Source: Geojedonia litorea (GTDB taxonomy: Bacteria > Bacteroidota > Bacteroidia > Flavobacteriales > Flavobacteriaceae). Taken from it: a DNA stretch of 64,000 nucleotides. Position 1 is the first letter of the stretch; every line of letters begins with the position of its first letter. Position numbers and translations under genes: made by a program. Positions 35,453-43,523 of this stretch are shown in pieces. The stretch lies in the NCBI RefSeq assembly GCF_042654525.1, contig NZ_JBHSGP010000007.1:124001-188000 (forward strand), in the 5' to 3' direction. The notes below the pieces were generated by a model, which saw only the letters and a list, made by a program, of their open reading frames with translations, made no database searches and was not told the origin of the DNA.

Positions 35453-36325
35453 ATGAAACATTTATTCTATTTATTAAGTTTTATGGCCTTAACCAATTGT
35501 AATTCCAATCCACAGATTGATGTCCAAGGGCATAGAGGTTTTAGAGGCCTTTTTCCTGAAAATTCTATAGTTGGCTTTAAAAAAGCCCTTGATATTGGTG
35601 TGCAAACTTTAGAAATGGATGTTGTAATTTCCAAAGATAACAAAGTTGTAGTGTCTCATGATCCATTTATGAATCATGAAATAGCACTTGATCCTTATGG
35701 GGATACAATTTCAAAGGAAAAGGAACTGTCATTTAATCTCTACAAAATGACTTATGATAGCATAAAACAATACGATTGTGGCTCAAAACCGCATTTGAGA
35801 TTTCCCAAGCAGCAAAAAATAAGGGTTCATAAACCTTTGCTTGATGAGGTCATTGCTATGGCAGAAAAAGAATCAAAAGGCACTACTTTCTACAATATTG
35901 AAATAAAGAGTTTACCAGAATGGGATACCATCTATACCCCAAAAGTTGATACATTTGTTGACCTTGTTTTAGAACTAATTGTTTCTAGGGGAATAAGTGA
36001 AAGAACAACATTGCAGTCATTTGATGTAAGAACTTTAGAGGTTGTTAAAAAGAAATTCCCTGAAATTCAAACAGCTTTATTGGTAGATGAGTTTGAAGTG
36101 ATAGCTGATAAAATGAATAATTTAAGTTTTAAACCCGAAATTATAAGTCCGTATTTTAAATTATTGAATGCTAACACGGTAAAGGATTTACAATCAAAAG
36201 GTTTTAAAGTAATTCCATGGACCGTTAATAAAGAAGATGATATAGAATTGATAATTTCTTACAAAGTAGATGGGATTATTTCGGACTATCCAGACATCGT
36301 TCTTAATAGATTTAGCGTAAGATAA
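35453..36325 (+). CDS. Glycerophosphodiester phosphodiesterase lipoprotein
   Basis: 290 residues with a lipobox (MKHLFYLLSFMALTNC, Cys16). GDPD catalytic signature: GHRGFRGLFPENS (His27 and Arg), EMDVVISKDNKVVVSHDP (metal-binding Glu/Asp and second His), INIEIKS-like TTFYNIEIKSL, and the closing VDGIISDYPDIVLNR. It hydrolyses deacylated phospholipids to glycerol 3-phosphate, and here it would sit in the periplasm anchored by lipid. It is the last gene of the YkgJ/Trx-like/hydroxylase run. The 167 bases after it hold the regulatory elements described at 36339-36484. Confidence 0.93.
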   Translation: MKHLFYLLSFMALTNCNSNPQIDVQGHRGFRGLFPENSIVGFKKALDIGVQTLEMDVVISKDNKVVVSHDPFMNHEIALDPYGDTISKEKELSFNLYKMTYDSIKQYDCGSKPHLRFPKQQKIRVHKPLLDEVIAMAEKESKGTTFYNIEIKSLPEWDTIYTPKVDTFVDLVLELIVSRGISERTTLQSFDVRTLEVVKKKFPEIQTALLVDEFEVIADKMNNLSFKPEIISPYFKLLNANTVKDLQSKGFKVIPWTVNKEDDIELIISYKVDGIISDYPDIVLNRFSVR

Positions 36326-36338
36326 ATTGCATTTTATA

Positions 36339-36407
36339 ACCGTTTATCATTTAAAAATGTACATTCTACCGATATTTTTACCGTTCATAGACTTTTTTAG
36401 CGTTTAG
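36339..36407 (+). promoter_or_regulatory. Possible LytTR-type direct-repeat binding sites
   Basis: ACCGTTTAT (36339-36347) and ACCGTTCAT (36380-36388) are near-identical 9-mers 41 bp apart. Both fit the LytTR-box consensus [TA][AC][CA]GTTN[AG][TG]. A third, one-mismatch copy AGCGTTTAG is at 36399-36407, 19 bp further on. The spacing of about two and four helical turns puts them on one DNA face. They lie upstream of the small secreted-protein gene. Confidence 0.4.
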
Positions 36408-36429
36408 TAACCTAATCTGTATAGATTTA

Positions 36430-36484
36430 TCCCGAGGGACTTACTAATGCTATTATTTCAACAAGAGTTGGAACTAATAGCATT
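36430..36484 (+). promoter_or_regulatory. Structured leader before the small secreted-protein gene
   Basis: A small TCCC-GA-GGGA hairpin (36430-36439) is followed by a long stem-loop: AATGCTATTA (36446-36455) pairs perfectly with TAATAGCATT (36475-36484). Inside it a second stem TTTCAAC / GTTGGAA (one mismatch) closes an AAGA loop. It ends 8 bases before the ATG at 36493 and lacks a clear T run. A translation-control leader therefore fits better than a terminator. Confidence 0.5.
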
Positions 36485-36492
36485 TTATATAT

Positions 36493-36897
36493 ATGGGAAA
36501 ATATCGTCGACTAGTCATGGCGTCCATCGTGGGCCTTACATTTCAAAAAAAACTAAATGCACAAGATGCATTTGCTTCACTTGAAAAAAACTATAATGTT
36601 AGGGCTCATGATTTAATTCACGAACTCAACGCTACAAAAGATACGTTGATTTTAAAGAGTGATAAAAAAATTCATTATGTCTATTCTATAAACCGTGAAT
36701 ATAAACGTGAGATTGATACCTACGCTGGGTCATTTTATCATAAAGTTCCGTTAACCAACCTATCCAAAGGAAAACACGTTTTTGTAGTTTCATTATCTCC
36801 ATTGAAGATTGTATTTGTGGTGAAGGTATTAAAAGATCATACAGAAGTATTACCAGTTGAAACCAAGGTAGTCGCTTTAAAAAATGAAGATAAATAG
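36493..36897 (+). CDS. Small secreted protein of unknown function
   Basis: 134 residues. The N terminus MGKYRRLVMASIVGLTFQKKLNAQ is a short signal-peptide-like segment (weak hydrophobic core, cleavage after NAQ). The rest is a small beta-rich domain (KDTLILKSDKKIHYVYSIN, GKHVFVVSLSPLKIVFVVKVL). No family recognised. It stands alone, preceded by possible LytTR sites and a stable stem-loop leader, so it looks tightly regulated. Its stop at 36897 is followed by 194 bases before the permease, which hold that gene's promoter. Confidence 0.65.
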   Translation: MGKYRRLVMASIVGLTFQKKLNAQDAFASLEKNYNVRAHDLIHELNATKDTLILKSDKKIHYVYSINREYKREIDTYAGSFYHKVPLTNLSKGKHVFVVSLSPLKIVFVVKVLKDHTEVLPVETKVVALKNEDK

Positions 36898-37032
36898 GCT
36901 TCAATAATTTATTCTCTTACTATCTGTGATAAAATTCCTTTGGTTTTATTTGCACTTTCAAGGAAATGACAGAAGTCATTAACTTCTACCGTTATTTGTG
37001 AATCTTATCAAGATTTAGAACCGCGTGAAATT

Positions 37033-37065
37033 GCTATTAAAACAAATAATAAAACTGTATTTTTG
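37033..37065 (+). promoter_or_regulatory. Promoter of the LolC/E-type permease gene
   Basis: -7 element TATTTTTG at 37058-37065. A TTG ends at 37033, 24 nt before it, slightly long for the usual spacing. The TTG start codon of the gene is 27 bases downstream. Confidence 0.5.
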
Positions 37066-37091
37066 AAAACGGTTAAACGCATATCTAAATT

Positions 37092-38333
37092 TTGAATTAC
37101 GAATTTTTTATTGCTAAACGCATAATTGGTAGCAAAGCCTATAAAAGTAGTGTTTCGGCACCAATAATTAAAATTGGTATTGCTGCCATAGCTATTGGTA
37201 TTATTGTGATGCTTATTGCCATTGCCACTGGTTTGGGATTGCAGCAAAAGGTACGCGATAAGGTAGTTGCCTTTAATGGTCATGTGACAATTAGTAATTA
37301 TGATAGTAATGTGTCTAATGAAACAGTTGTTCCAATAGCTATTGCGCAAGAATTTTACCCAAAATTTGAATCGGTTGAAGGCATAAAACATATTCAAGCG
37401 GTTGCTACCAAATTTGGAGTCATTAGAACCACAACTGACTTTGAAGGTATTGTTCTAAAGGGTGTTGGGAAAGACTATGATTGGTCTTACATTCAAGAAT
37501 TTTTAATTGAAGGTCAACAGCCTAATTATTCTACTGGAGAAACAAGCAACGATGTTTTAATTTCAAAATACATCGCAGACCGATTGCAATTTAAGCTCGG
37601 TGATAGTTTTCAAGTGGTATTTGGTAAGGAAAATATTGACCAGATTCCAAATATCAGGCAATTTAAAATTGTTGGAATTTTCGATTCTGGTTTTCAGGAA
37701 TTGGATAAAACGTTCATGATTGGTGATATTCGTCATGTACAACGTCTTAACAAGTGGAAATCTGATCAAATTGGTAGTTTTGAAATATTTCTTGACGATT
37801 TTACCAAAATTCAAGAAAAAGGCCTCGAGATTTATAAAGCAACACCAAGTGATCTCAACGCCGAAACGGTTGAACAAAAATACATTTCAACCTTCGAATG
37901 GATCAAAATATTTGACAATAATACCTATGGAATTATAGGCATTATGATTATTGTCGCTGGCATCAACATGATTACGGCTCTTCTGGTTTTGATATTGGAA
38001 CGCACCCAGATGATTGGAATATTAAAAGCTATGGGTAGTTCTAATTGGAGCATCAGAAAAGTGTTCTTATATAATGCAACTTACTTGATTAGCCTTGGGT
38101 TGATTTATGGAAACGTAATAGGTTTAGGGCTCCTTTTTGCACAGCAGCAGTTTGGGTTCTTAAAGTTTCCTGATCCCGAACAATATTATGTATCAACCAT
38201 TCCGGTGCATATTGGGTTGGATTATATTGTAATGCTCAATATTGGTACGTTTTTGGCCTGTTTATTAATGCTGCTCATCCCATCGGTTATCATTACCCGA
38301 ATTTCCCCCGTAAAAGCCATACGATTTGATTAG
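37092..38333 (+). CDS. LolC/LolE-type ABC permease (FtsX-like)
   Basis: 413 residues beginning at TTG 37092 (sequence reads L/M-NYEFFIAKRIIGSKAYKSSVSAPIIKIGIAAIAIGIIVMLIAIATGLGL). One N-terminal membrane helix, a large periplasmic MacB-like domain (about 50-270), then three C-terminal helices (NTYGIIGIMIIVAGINMITALLVLILERTQMIGILKAMGSS..., IPSVIITRISPVKAIRFD). That is the LolC/E plan: an inner-membrane permease that hands lipoproteins to LolA, working with a LolD ATPase. No lolD is beside it. It is preceded by its own promoter. Confidence 0.88.
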   Translation: MNYEFFIAKRIIGSKAYKSSVSAPIIKIGIAAIAIGIIVMLIAIATGLGLQQKVRDKVVAFNGHVTISNYDSNVSNETVVPIAIAQEFYPKFESVEGIKHIQAVATKFGVIRTTTDFEGIVLKGVGKDYDWSYIQEFLIEGQQPNYSTGETSNDVLISKYIADRLQFKLGDSFQVVFGKENIDQIPNIRQFKIVGIFDSGFQELDKTFMIGDIRHVQRLNKWKSDQIGSFEIFLDDFTKIQEKGLEIYKATPSDLNAETVEQKYISTFEWIKIFDNNTYGIIGIMIIVAGINMITALLVLILERTQMIGILKAMGSSNWSIRKVFLYNATYLISLGLIYGNVIGLGLLFAQQQFGFLKFPDPEQYYVSTIPVHIGLDYIVMLNIGTFLACLLMLLIPSVIITRISPVKAIRFD

Positions 38334-38431
38334 CGATAAACAGTTTGTATTAGCTGTAGGTAATTTAGTTTTTTATTAGGTCATAGTTCCTTTTACTTTA
38401 TAAAAACATTCGCGTATTTGTACTAAAAAAT

Positions 38432-38439
38432 TACCTTTG
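38432..38439 (+). promoter_or_regulatory. -7 element before the cystathionine-synthase-like gene
   Basis: TACCTTTG (TAnnTTTG type) lies 18 bases before ATG 38458. No TTG is at the expected -33 distance; one at 38418-38420 is too close. Confidence 0.45.
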
Positions 38440-38457
38440 CAGGATTAAACACTACAC

Positions 38458-39438
38458 ATGCAATACGCCAAAAATATACTCGAAACTATTGGAAACACCC
38501 CTTTAGTAAAACTTAATTCACTCACAAATGAATTGCCTTGCTTGGTCTTGGCTAAATACGAAACCTTTAACCCAGGAAATTCTGTTAAAGATCGTATGGC
38601 CTTGAAAATGATTGAAGATGCCGAGGCTGATGGTAGACTAAAACCAGGAGGAACAATTATTGAAGGAACTTCAGGGAATACAGGTATGGGATTGGCACTA
38701 GTAGCTATTGTAAAAGGCTATAAATGTATTTTTGTGATTAGCGATAAGCAATCCAAAGAAAAAATGGATATACTACGCGCAGTTGGTGCAGAGGTGGTTG
38801 TTTGTCCAACCGATGTGGCTCCTAATGATCCCCGTAGTTATTATTCGGTTTCCAAACGTTTGGCGACCGAAATTCCTAACTCTTGGTATGTAAATCAATA
38901 TGATAACCCAAGTAATGCTAAAGCACATTATGAAAGTACAGGACCTGAAATCTGGAAGCAGACTGATGGGAAAGTCACACATTTTGTAGTAGGTGTGGGT
39001 ACCGGTGGTACAGTTTCTGGCGTTGGAAAATATTTAAAGGAACAAAACCCGAATATTAAAGTATGGGGTATTGATACTTATGGCTCTGTATTCAAAAAAT
39101 ACCATGAGACAGGTATTTTTGATGAAAATGAAATTTACCCTTATGTCACCGAAGGTATTGGTGAGGACATTTTACCCGAAAATGTGGACTTTAGTATTAT
39201 TGATGGATTCACCAAAGTAACCGATAAAGATGCTGCTGTCTATACCCAACGTTTAGCAAAAGAAGAAGGTATGTTTTTAGGAAACTCCGCTGGTGCGGCT
39301 GTTAAAGGCTTACTTCAATTAAAAGAACAGTTTACAAAAGATGATGTTGTTGTGGTTTTATTTCACGATCACGGGAGTCGTTATGTGGGAAAAATGTTTA
39401 ACAACGATTGGATGAAGAAAATGGGGTATTTGGAATAG
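38458..39438 (+). CDS. Cystathionine beta-synthase-like PLP enzyme (no regulatory CBS domains)
   Basis: 326 residues of PLP fold type II. The PLP lysine is Lys44 in NPGNSVKDRMAL. The asparagine loop EGTSGNTGMGLALVAIVKGYKC and the phosphate loop GVGTGGTVSGVGKYLKEQNP are intact. The wording KEKMDILRAVGAEVVVCPTDV and VNQYDNPSNAKAHYESTGPEI follows cystathionine beta-synthase more than O-acetylserine sulfhydrylase (compare human enzyme segments). It ends without the two CBS regulatory domains, so if it is a CBS it should be insensitive to SAM. The alternative is a cysteine synthase. It converges on the DinB gene. Confidence 0.85.
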   Translation: MQYAKNILETIGNTPLVKLNSLTNELPCLVLAKYETFNPGNSVKDRMALKMIEDAEADGRLKPGGTIIEGTSGNTGMGLALVAIVKGYKCIFVISDKQSKEKMDILRAVGAEVVVCPTDVAPNDPRSYYSVSKRLATEIPNSWYVNQYDNPSNAKAHYESTGPEIWKQTDGKVTHFVVGVGTGGTVSGVGKYLKEQNPNIKVWGIDTYGSVFKKYHETGIFDENEIYPYVTEGIGEDILPENVDFSIIDGFTKVTDKDAAVYTQRLAKEEGMFLGNSAGAAVKGLLQLKEQFTKDDVVVVLFHDHGSRYVGKMFNNDWMKKMGYLE

Positions 39439-39445
39439 TTATCGA

Positions 39446-39991
39446 TTAGGCATTCGGGAAATCATGATGCTTTTTGAGGTTTCTAACCTGTTCGCTATGC
39501 CTATCAATATGAAATCGTAAAAACTCAAAACGCTGGATAACATTTAAAGGGCCAGATATTGGATGAGGATAAATGATTTCTTCTAAATGCTCATGCGTCT
39601 TGAGCTCGACGTACAGATCTTTTAGTAAAACTGAACAGCTTTTAAGTGAGGTTGTCCAAAACTCCAATGAGCCTCCAATACGTGGTTCGGCACCTAATGG
39701 AACATCTTCTTTGGGTTTCCAAGTTAAATCAACAATGTCTTCAATACTTAATCCTTCATGGATGGCTGCTTTGGTCCAAACAGGGTTATTTGTTTTCTTG
39801 CCTTCAATGGCTTTCCACATGCCATTGATGCCTCCAAATTCGGCCCAATATAAATGTTCGGTATTATCGGTAATGGACCAAACTTTTGGTGATGGTTTAA
39901 AATGGCTTTGTGAGATACTTAATCCTTCACATTCTTTTAAAAATTGAGAACGGGCATTTTCAATCTGGTTAAAAAGATTTTGTAATGACAT
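39446..39991 (-). CDS. DinB-family four-helix metalloprotein
   Basis: 181 residues. Metal-binding histidines of the DinB/YfiT fold are visible: His46 (TDNTEHLYWAE) and His161/His165 (RFHIDRHSEQVRNL). Such proteins are small thiol-transferase-like or stress proteins of mostly unknown reaction. Helices are predicted throughout, with no signal peptide. It is single, convergent with the PLP enzyme (7 bases between stops) and divergent from the DUF2851 gene with 112 bases between. Confidence 0.85.
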   Translation of the reverse strand: MSLQNLFNQIENARSQFLKECEGLSISQSHFKPSPKVWSITDNTEHLYWAEFGGINGMWKAIEGKKTNNPVWTKAAIHEGLSIEDIVDLTWKPKEDVPLGAEPRIGGSLEFWTTSLKSCSVLLKDLYVELKTHEHLEEIIYPHPISGPLNVIQRFEFLRFHIDRHSEQVRNLKKHHDFPNA

Positions 39992-40103
39992 GGCTACTTA
40001 TTTTAAAAGTAGGCAATGGCTTTGGCACTTTTAAAATTAACGATTTTATTTTCAGTATAAAAGTATTTGAATTTTGAATTCTGAAAATATTTACCTTTAG
40101 TTT

Positions 40104-41381
40104 ATGCAAGAAGATTTTCTACATTACGTTTGGAAGTACCTAAAATTTGATGTGTTGCGTGCAACTACAGCTCAGCATGAGGCTTTGGATATTCTTTCGG
40201 TTGGGCAACACAATACCAATTCTGGCCCTGATTTTTTTAATGCGCAGATTAAAATTGGAGAACAGTTCTGGGCTGGCAATGTAGAAATTCATGTAAAAGC
40301 ATCTGAATGGTTTGTACATAACCACGAACAAGATAAAGCCTATGACAATGTAATTTTACATGTGGTTTGGGAGCATGATACCAACATATTCAGAAAAGAC
40401 AACTCTTGTTTGGCAACTTTAGAATTAAAGAAATTTGTTGATAACACACTTTTTGAAAATTATAAAAATCTTTTGACGAGTCCTTATAGAAAATGGATTA
40501 ATTGTGAACAGGATTTTGCACAAGTAGATAATTTTGTAATCGACCATTGGTTAGAACGCTTGTATTTTGAGCGTCTCGAACGAAAATCTGAAACCATTTT
40601 AAGGTTATTGGAGACTTCTAAAAATGATTGGGAATCGGTCCTGTTTCAATTACTGGCCAAAAACTTTGGACTAAAGGTTAATGGTGATTCGTTTTTAAGT
40701 TTCGCACAATCTGTACCATATTCCGTAGTTCGTAAAGTACAATCTAATATTGATCAACTCGAAGCGTTGTTTTTTGGTCAAGCCGGTTTGTTGGATGACG
40801 AGGTTCAAGATCCTTATTTTATGCAATTGGCTAAAAACTATCAATTTTTAAAACAGAAATTCAAGTTAGAGAATAGCCATGTTATGCCGGTAAAATTTTT
40901 TAGGTTACGACCACCTAATTTTCCAACTATTAGGTTGTCCCAATTAGCAATGCTATATCATGGTTATCAGAATTTATTTTCAAAATTAATGGCCATCGAA
41001 ACTTTGGAAGTCTATTATAAGGTATTTAAGGTTTCAGCTACTCAATATTGGGATAAACATTACTCGTTTAACAGCGCTTCAAAAGCCTCAAAGAAAGTCA
41101 TGTCTAAATCCTTTATAAATTTGTTGCTCATCAATACTATTATTCCTGTAAAATTCAGCTATTCTAAATATTTGGGAAAAGACATTGATGACGAAATCAT
41201 AAGTCTTATTCAAAGTATGTCTTCAGAAAAGAACAGTATTGTAGAAAAATTTGATAGTCTTAAACCTATTTCTAAATCTGCACTACAATCGCAAGCACTT
41301 CTTCAATTAAAGAATAGTTATTGCGAAAAGAATAGATGTTTACAATGTGGAATTGGCAATACGCTATTAACAAGGAATTGA
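40104..41381 (+). CDS. DUF2851 family protein
   Basis: 425 residues. The start MQEDFLHYVWKYLKFDVLRATTAQHEALDILSVGQHNTNSGPDFFNAQIKI is spread over the first 50 residues. The later GNVEIHVKASEWFVHNHEQDKAYDNVILHVVWEHD segment is also the conserved core of DUF2851. It has an acidic, nuclease-like pattern (GPDFF, E-x-H, D-x-V-x-L-H-V-V) but no proven activity. The C terminus has a CxxC pair (CEKNRCLQCGIG). It is cytosolic. The PspC-like gene follows after 12 bases, so these two are probably co-transcribed. Confidence 0.85.
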   Translation: MQEDFLHYVWKYLKFDVLRATTAQHEALDILSVGQHNTNSGPDFFNAQIKIGEQFWAGNVEIHVKASEWFVHNHEQDKAYDNVILHVVWEHDTNIFRKDNSCLATLELKKFVDNTLFENYKNLLTSPYRKWINCEQDFAQVDNFVIDHWLERLYFERLERKSETILRLLETSKNDWESVLFQLLAKNFGLKVNGDSFLSFAQSVPYSVVRKVQSNIDQLEALFFGQAGLLDDEVQDPYFMQLAKNYQFLKQKFKLENSHVMPVKFFRLRPPNFPTIRLSQLAMLYHGYQNLFSKLMAIETLEVYYKVFKVSATQYWDKHYSFNSASKASKKVMSKSFINLLLINTIIPVKFSYSKYLGKDIDDEIISLIQSMSSEKNSIVEKFDSLKPISKSALQSQALLQLKNSYCEKNRCLQCGIGNTLLTRN

Positions 41382-41393
41382 TTAACTTGCAGC

Positions 41394-41621
41394 ATGAACA
41401 TATTTTATAAAACCTTACTTTATTTTCAAAAACATGGGTATCATGTATGTCAACGTATCGCCGACCGTCTTGGAATAAGGGCTAAAGTCGTTCGTACATC
41501 TTTTATGTATTTAACCTTTGTCACATTAGGCTTTGGTTTTGCACTTTATTTGTTTATCGCCTTTTGGATACGAATAAAGGACCTAGTCTATACTAAACGC
41601 TCTTCAGTATTTGATTTGTAA
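41394..41621 (+). CDS. Short PspC-domain membrane protein
   Basis: 75 residues with a PspC-type arrangement: a basic amphipathic segment (RIADRLGIRAKVVRTSFMYLTFVTLGFGFALYLFIAFWIR, about residues 21-60) containing one to two membrane passes, then a short polar tail. PspC domains anchor stress-response complexes in proteobacteria; in Bacteroidota stand-alone copies are common and of unclear role. It follows DUF2851 after 12 bases. The 184-base gap to the AGCS gene holds nothing I can name. Confidence 0.75.
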   Translation: MNIFYKTLLYFQKHGYHVCQRIADRLGIRAKVVRTSFMYLTFVTLGFGFALYLFIAFWIRIKDLVYTKRSSVFDL

Positions 41622-41805
41622 CAATGATCAATCCATGATTAAAATTATTTCGAACAAGAACCTACCCAGACATAGAAATACAAGAATTAAACACAATTTA
41701 TAACATAAGTTAAGCTGTAAATGATTTTAACAGCAGATGTTTTAAAAACTCAATTTTTTTTAGCATCTTGTCGCCTTTAATTTTAAACTAACTAAACACT
41801 AAATT

Positions 41806-43506
41806 ATGAAGAAATATCTTCTATCCATTCTAGCTATTGTATATCCCGCAATTATTTTTGCGCAAGAAGAAGAAATAGGTCTTGATGAAAAAATAGACCA
41901 AGCCTTTGCTCCAATTGCTCAATTTTTTACTGACGTTATATTTTTTCCAGTTTATCAGGACGACGTATATACAATACCATTTGTGTTAGTTCTATTAGTT
42001 GGAAGTGCTTTGTTTTTTACTATTTATTTCGGCTTTCCAAATATTAGATATTTCTGGACGGCAATAAGCACCGTTAGAGGAAAGTATGAAGATATAGAAA
42101 AGCACGGCGCTAAAGAACTTTACGGTGAAGGAGGTATTGCACAAGGACAAGATTTATCGAAGGTCGACATTGAAGAGCATTTAGTGAGTGTTGAAAACGA
42201 TTTAGCAGTTGATGGTGACATAGTAGATACTATTAGAGACGAAAGTTCTGATGGTGAAGTTTCTCACTTTCAAGCTTTGGCCACTGCGGTTTCTGGAACA
42301 GTTGGTAATGGAAATATTGCTGGTGTAGCATTAGCTATTGCGCTTGGAGGCCCAGGTGCAACATTTTGGATGATAGTATGTGGGTTATTAGGGATGTCTA
42401 CCAAATTTGTGGAGTGTACATTGGGTGTTCAGTATCGTGATGTCGGTGAAGATGGAACAGTATATGGCGGACCAATGTATTATATAAGTAAAGGACTTAA
42501 AGCAAAAGGCTTTAAAACCTTCGGAAAAATTGCAGCTGGTATATTCGCTGTTTTCTGTATAGGAGGATCCTTTGGTGGTGGTAACGCCGCACAATCTAAT
42601 CAAGCCACTATTGTTATCAAAGAGCTTTTTGATTGGGAAAGTACAGCGGCAGGGGCTATTGTAGGTCTTGTATTGGCTATATTAGTTGGTATTATTATCA
42701 TAGGTGGTATTAAGCGTATCGCGCAAGTAACAGAAAAGGTAGTTCCGTTTATGGCCCTATTGTATATCGTTGCTTGTTTATATATTATTTTTAGTAATTT
42801 CGGTTTAATTGATGATGCTGTTGGTCTTATTATTAAAGAAGCTTTTAATCCAACTGCTTTTGGTGTTGGTTCCTTAATTGGTGTTTTATTGGTAGGTTTT
42901 CAACGTGCGGCGTTTTCAAATGAAGCCGGTGCTGGTTCTGCCTCTATTGCGCATTCAGCCGTTAGAACTAAATATTCTGCTTCTGAAGGGTTAGTAGCAT
43001 TATTAGAGCCATTTATTGATACCGTTGTCATTTGTACGATGACAGCTCTAGTAATTGTGATATTTAACCTTGGTGGATTCTTTGAATATGGCGGAGATGG
43101 TTCTGGAGTTATTTACATCGATGGAGCACCATTTGAAGGTGCCGGAATTACATCGCAAGCTTTTGCTCAATATATACCGTATTCAAATGTATTCTTAACT
43201 GTGGCTGTTGTACTCTTCGCAGTTTCAACAATGATTTCTTGGTCTTATTATGGACTGCAGTCTTGGAAGTTCTTATTTGGAAGAGGAAAGAGAGCAGATT
43301 TAGCTTATAAAATATTGTTTTTAACATTTGTGGTAATAGGTGCAGCAGCAAGTATGAACTCTATTTGGTCATTCTCTGATGCAATGATATTTGCGATGAT
43401 CTTCCCAAATATGGTAGGTTTATTCTTGTTATTCCCAGTTGTTAAGAAACAACTAAGAAGATACCTTGATGCTATCAAGCTTAAAGCTGATGCCATAGAA
43501 GACTAA
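41806..43506 (+). CDS. AGCS-family amino-acid:sodium symporter
   Basis: 566 residues, longer than usual because of an N-terminal signal-like segment (MKKYLLSILAIVYPAIIFAQ) and an acidic stretch. The core carries the AGCS signature SGTVGNGNIAGVALAIALGGPGATFWMIV in pieces (GNIAGVALAI), then YGGPMYYISKGLK, FGGGNAAQSNQ, FQRAAFSNEAGAGSASIAHSA, and about ten membrane helices. Members take up alanine or glycine with sodium. The final helix ends in a basic tail. No partner gene; the HhH-protein gene follows after 17 bases on the same strand and may be co-transcribed. Confidence 0.9.
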   Translation: MKKYLLSILAIVYPAIIFAQEEEIGLDEKIDQAFAPIAQFFTDVIFFPVYQDDVYTIPFVLVLLVGSALFFTIYFGFPNIRYFWTAISTVRGKYEDIEKHGAKELYGEGGIAQGQDLSKVDIEEHLVSVENDLAVDGDIVDTIRDESSDGEVSHFQALATAVSGTVGNGNIAGVALAIALGGPGATFWMIVCGLLGMSTKFVECTLGVQYRDVGEDGTVYGGPMYYISKGLKAKGFKTFGKIAAGIFAVFCIGGSFGGGNAAQSNQATIVIKELFDWESTAAGAIVGLVLAILVGIIIIGGIKRIAQVTEKVVPFMALLYIVACLYIIFSNFGLIDDAVGLIIKEAFNPTAFGVGSLIGVLLVGFQRAAFSNEAGAGSASIAHSAVRTKYSASEGLVALLEPFIDTVVICTMTALVIVIFNLGGFFEYGGDGSGVIYIDGAPFEGAGITSQAFAQYIPYSNVFLTVAVVLFAVSTMISWSYYGLQSWKFLFGRGKRADLAYKILFLTFVVIGAAASMNSIWSFSDAMIFAMIFPNMVGLFLLFPVVKKQLRRYLDAIKLKADAIED

Positions 43507-43523
43507 TTTTTCTAATTATACAT

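Noticed and set aside
37008..37397. Minus-strand frame over the start of the LolC/E-type permease (129 residues)
   Set aside because: Asn/Tyr/Thr-rich low-complexity translation of the reverse strand of membrane-helix codons.
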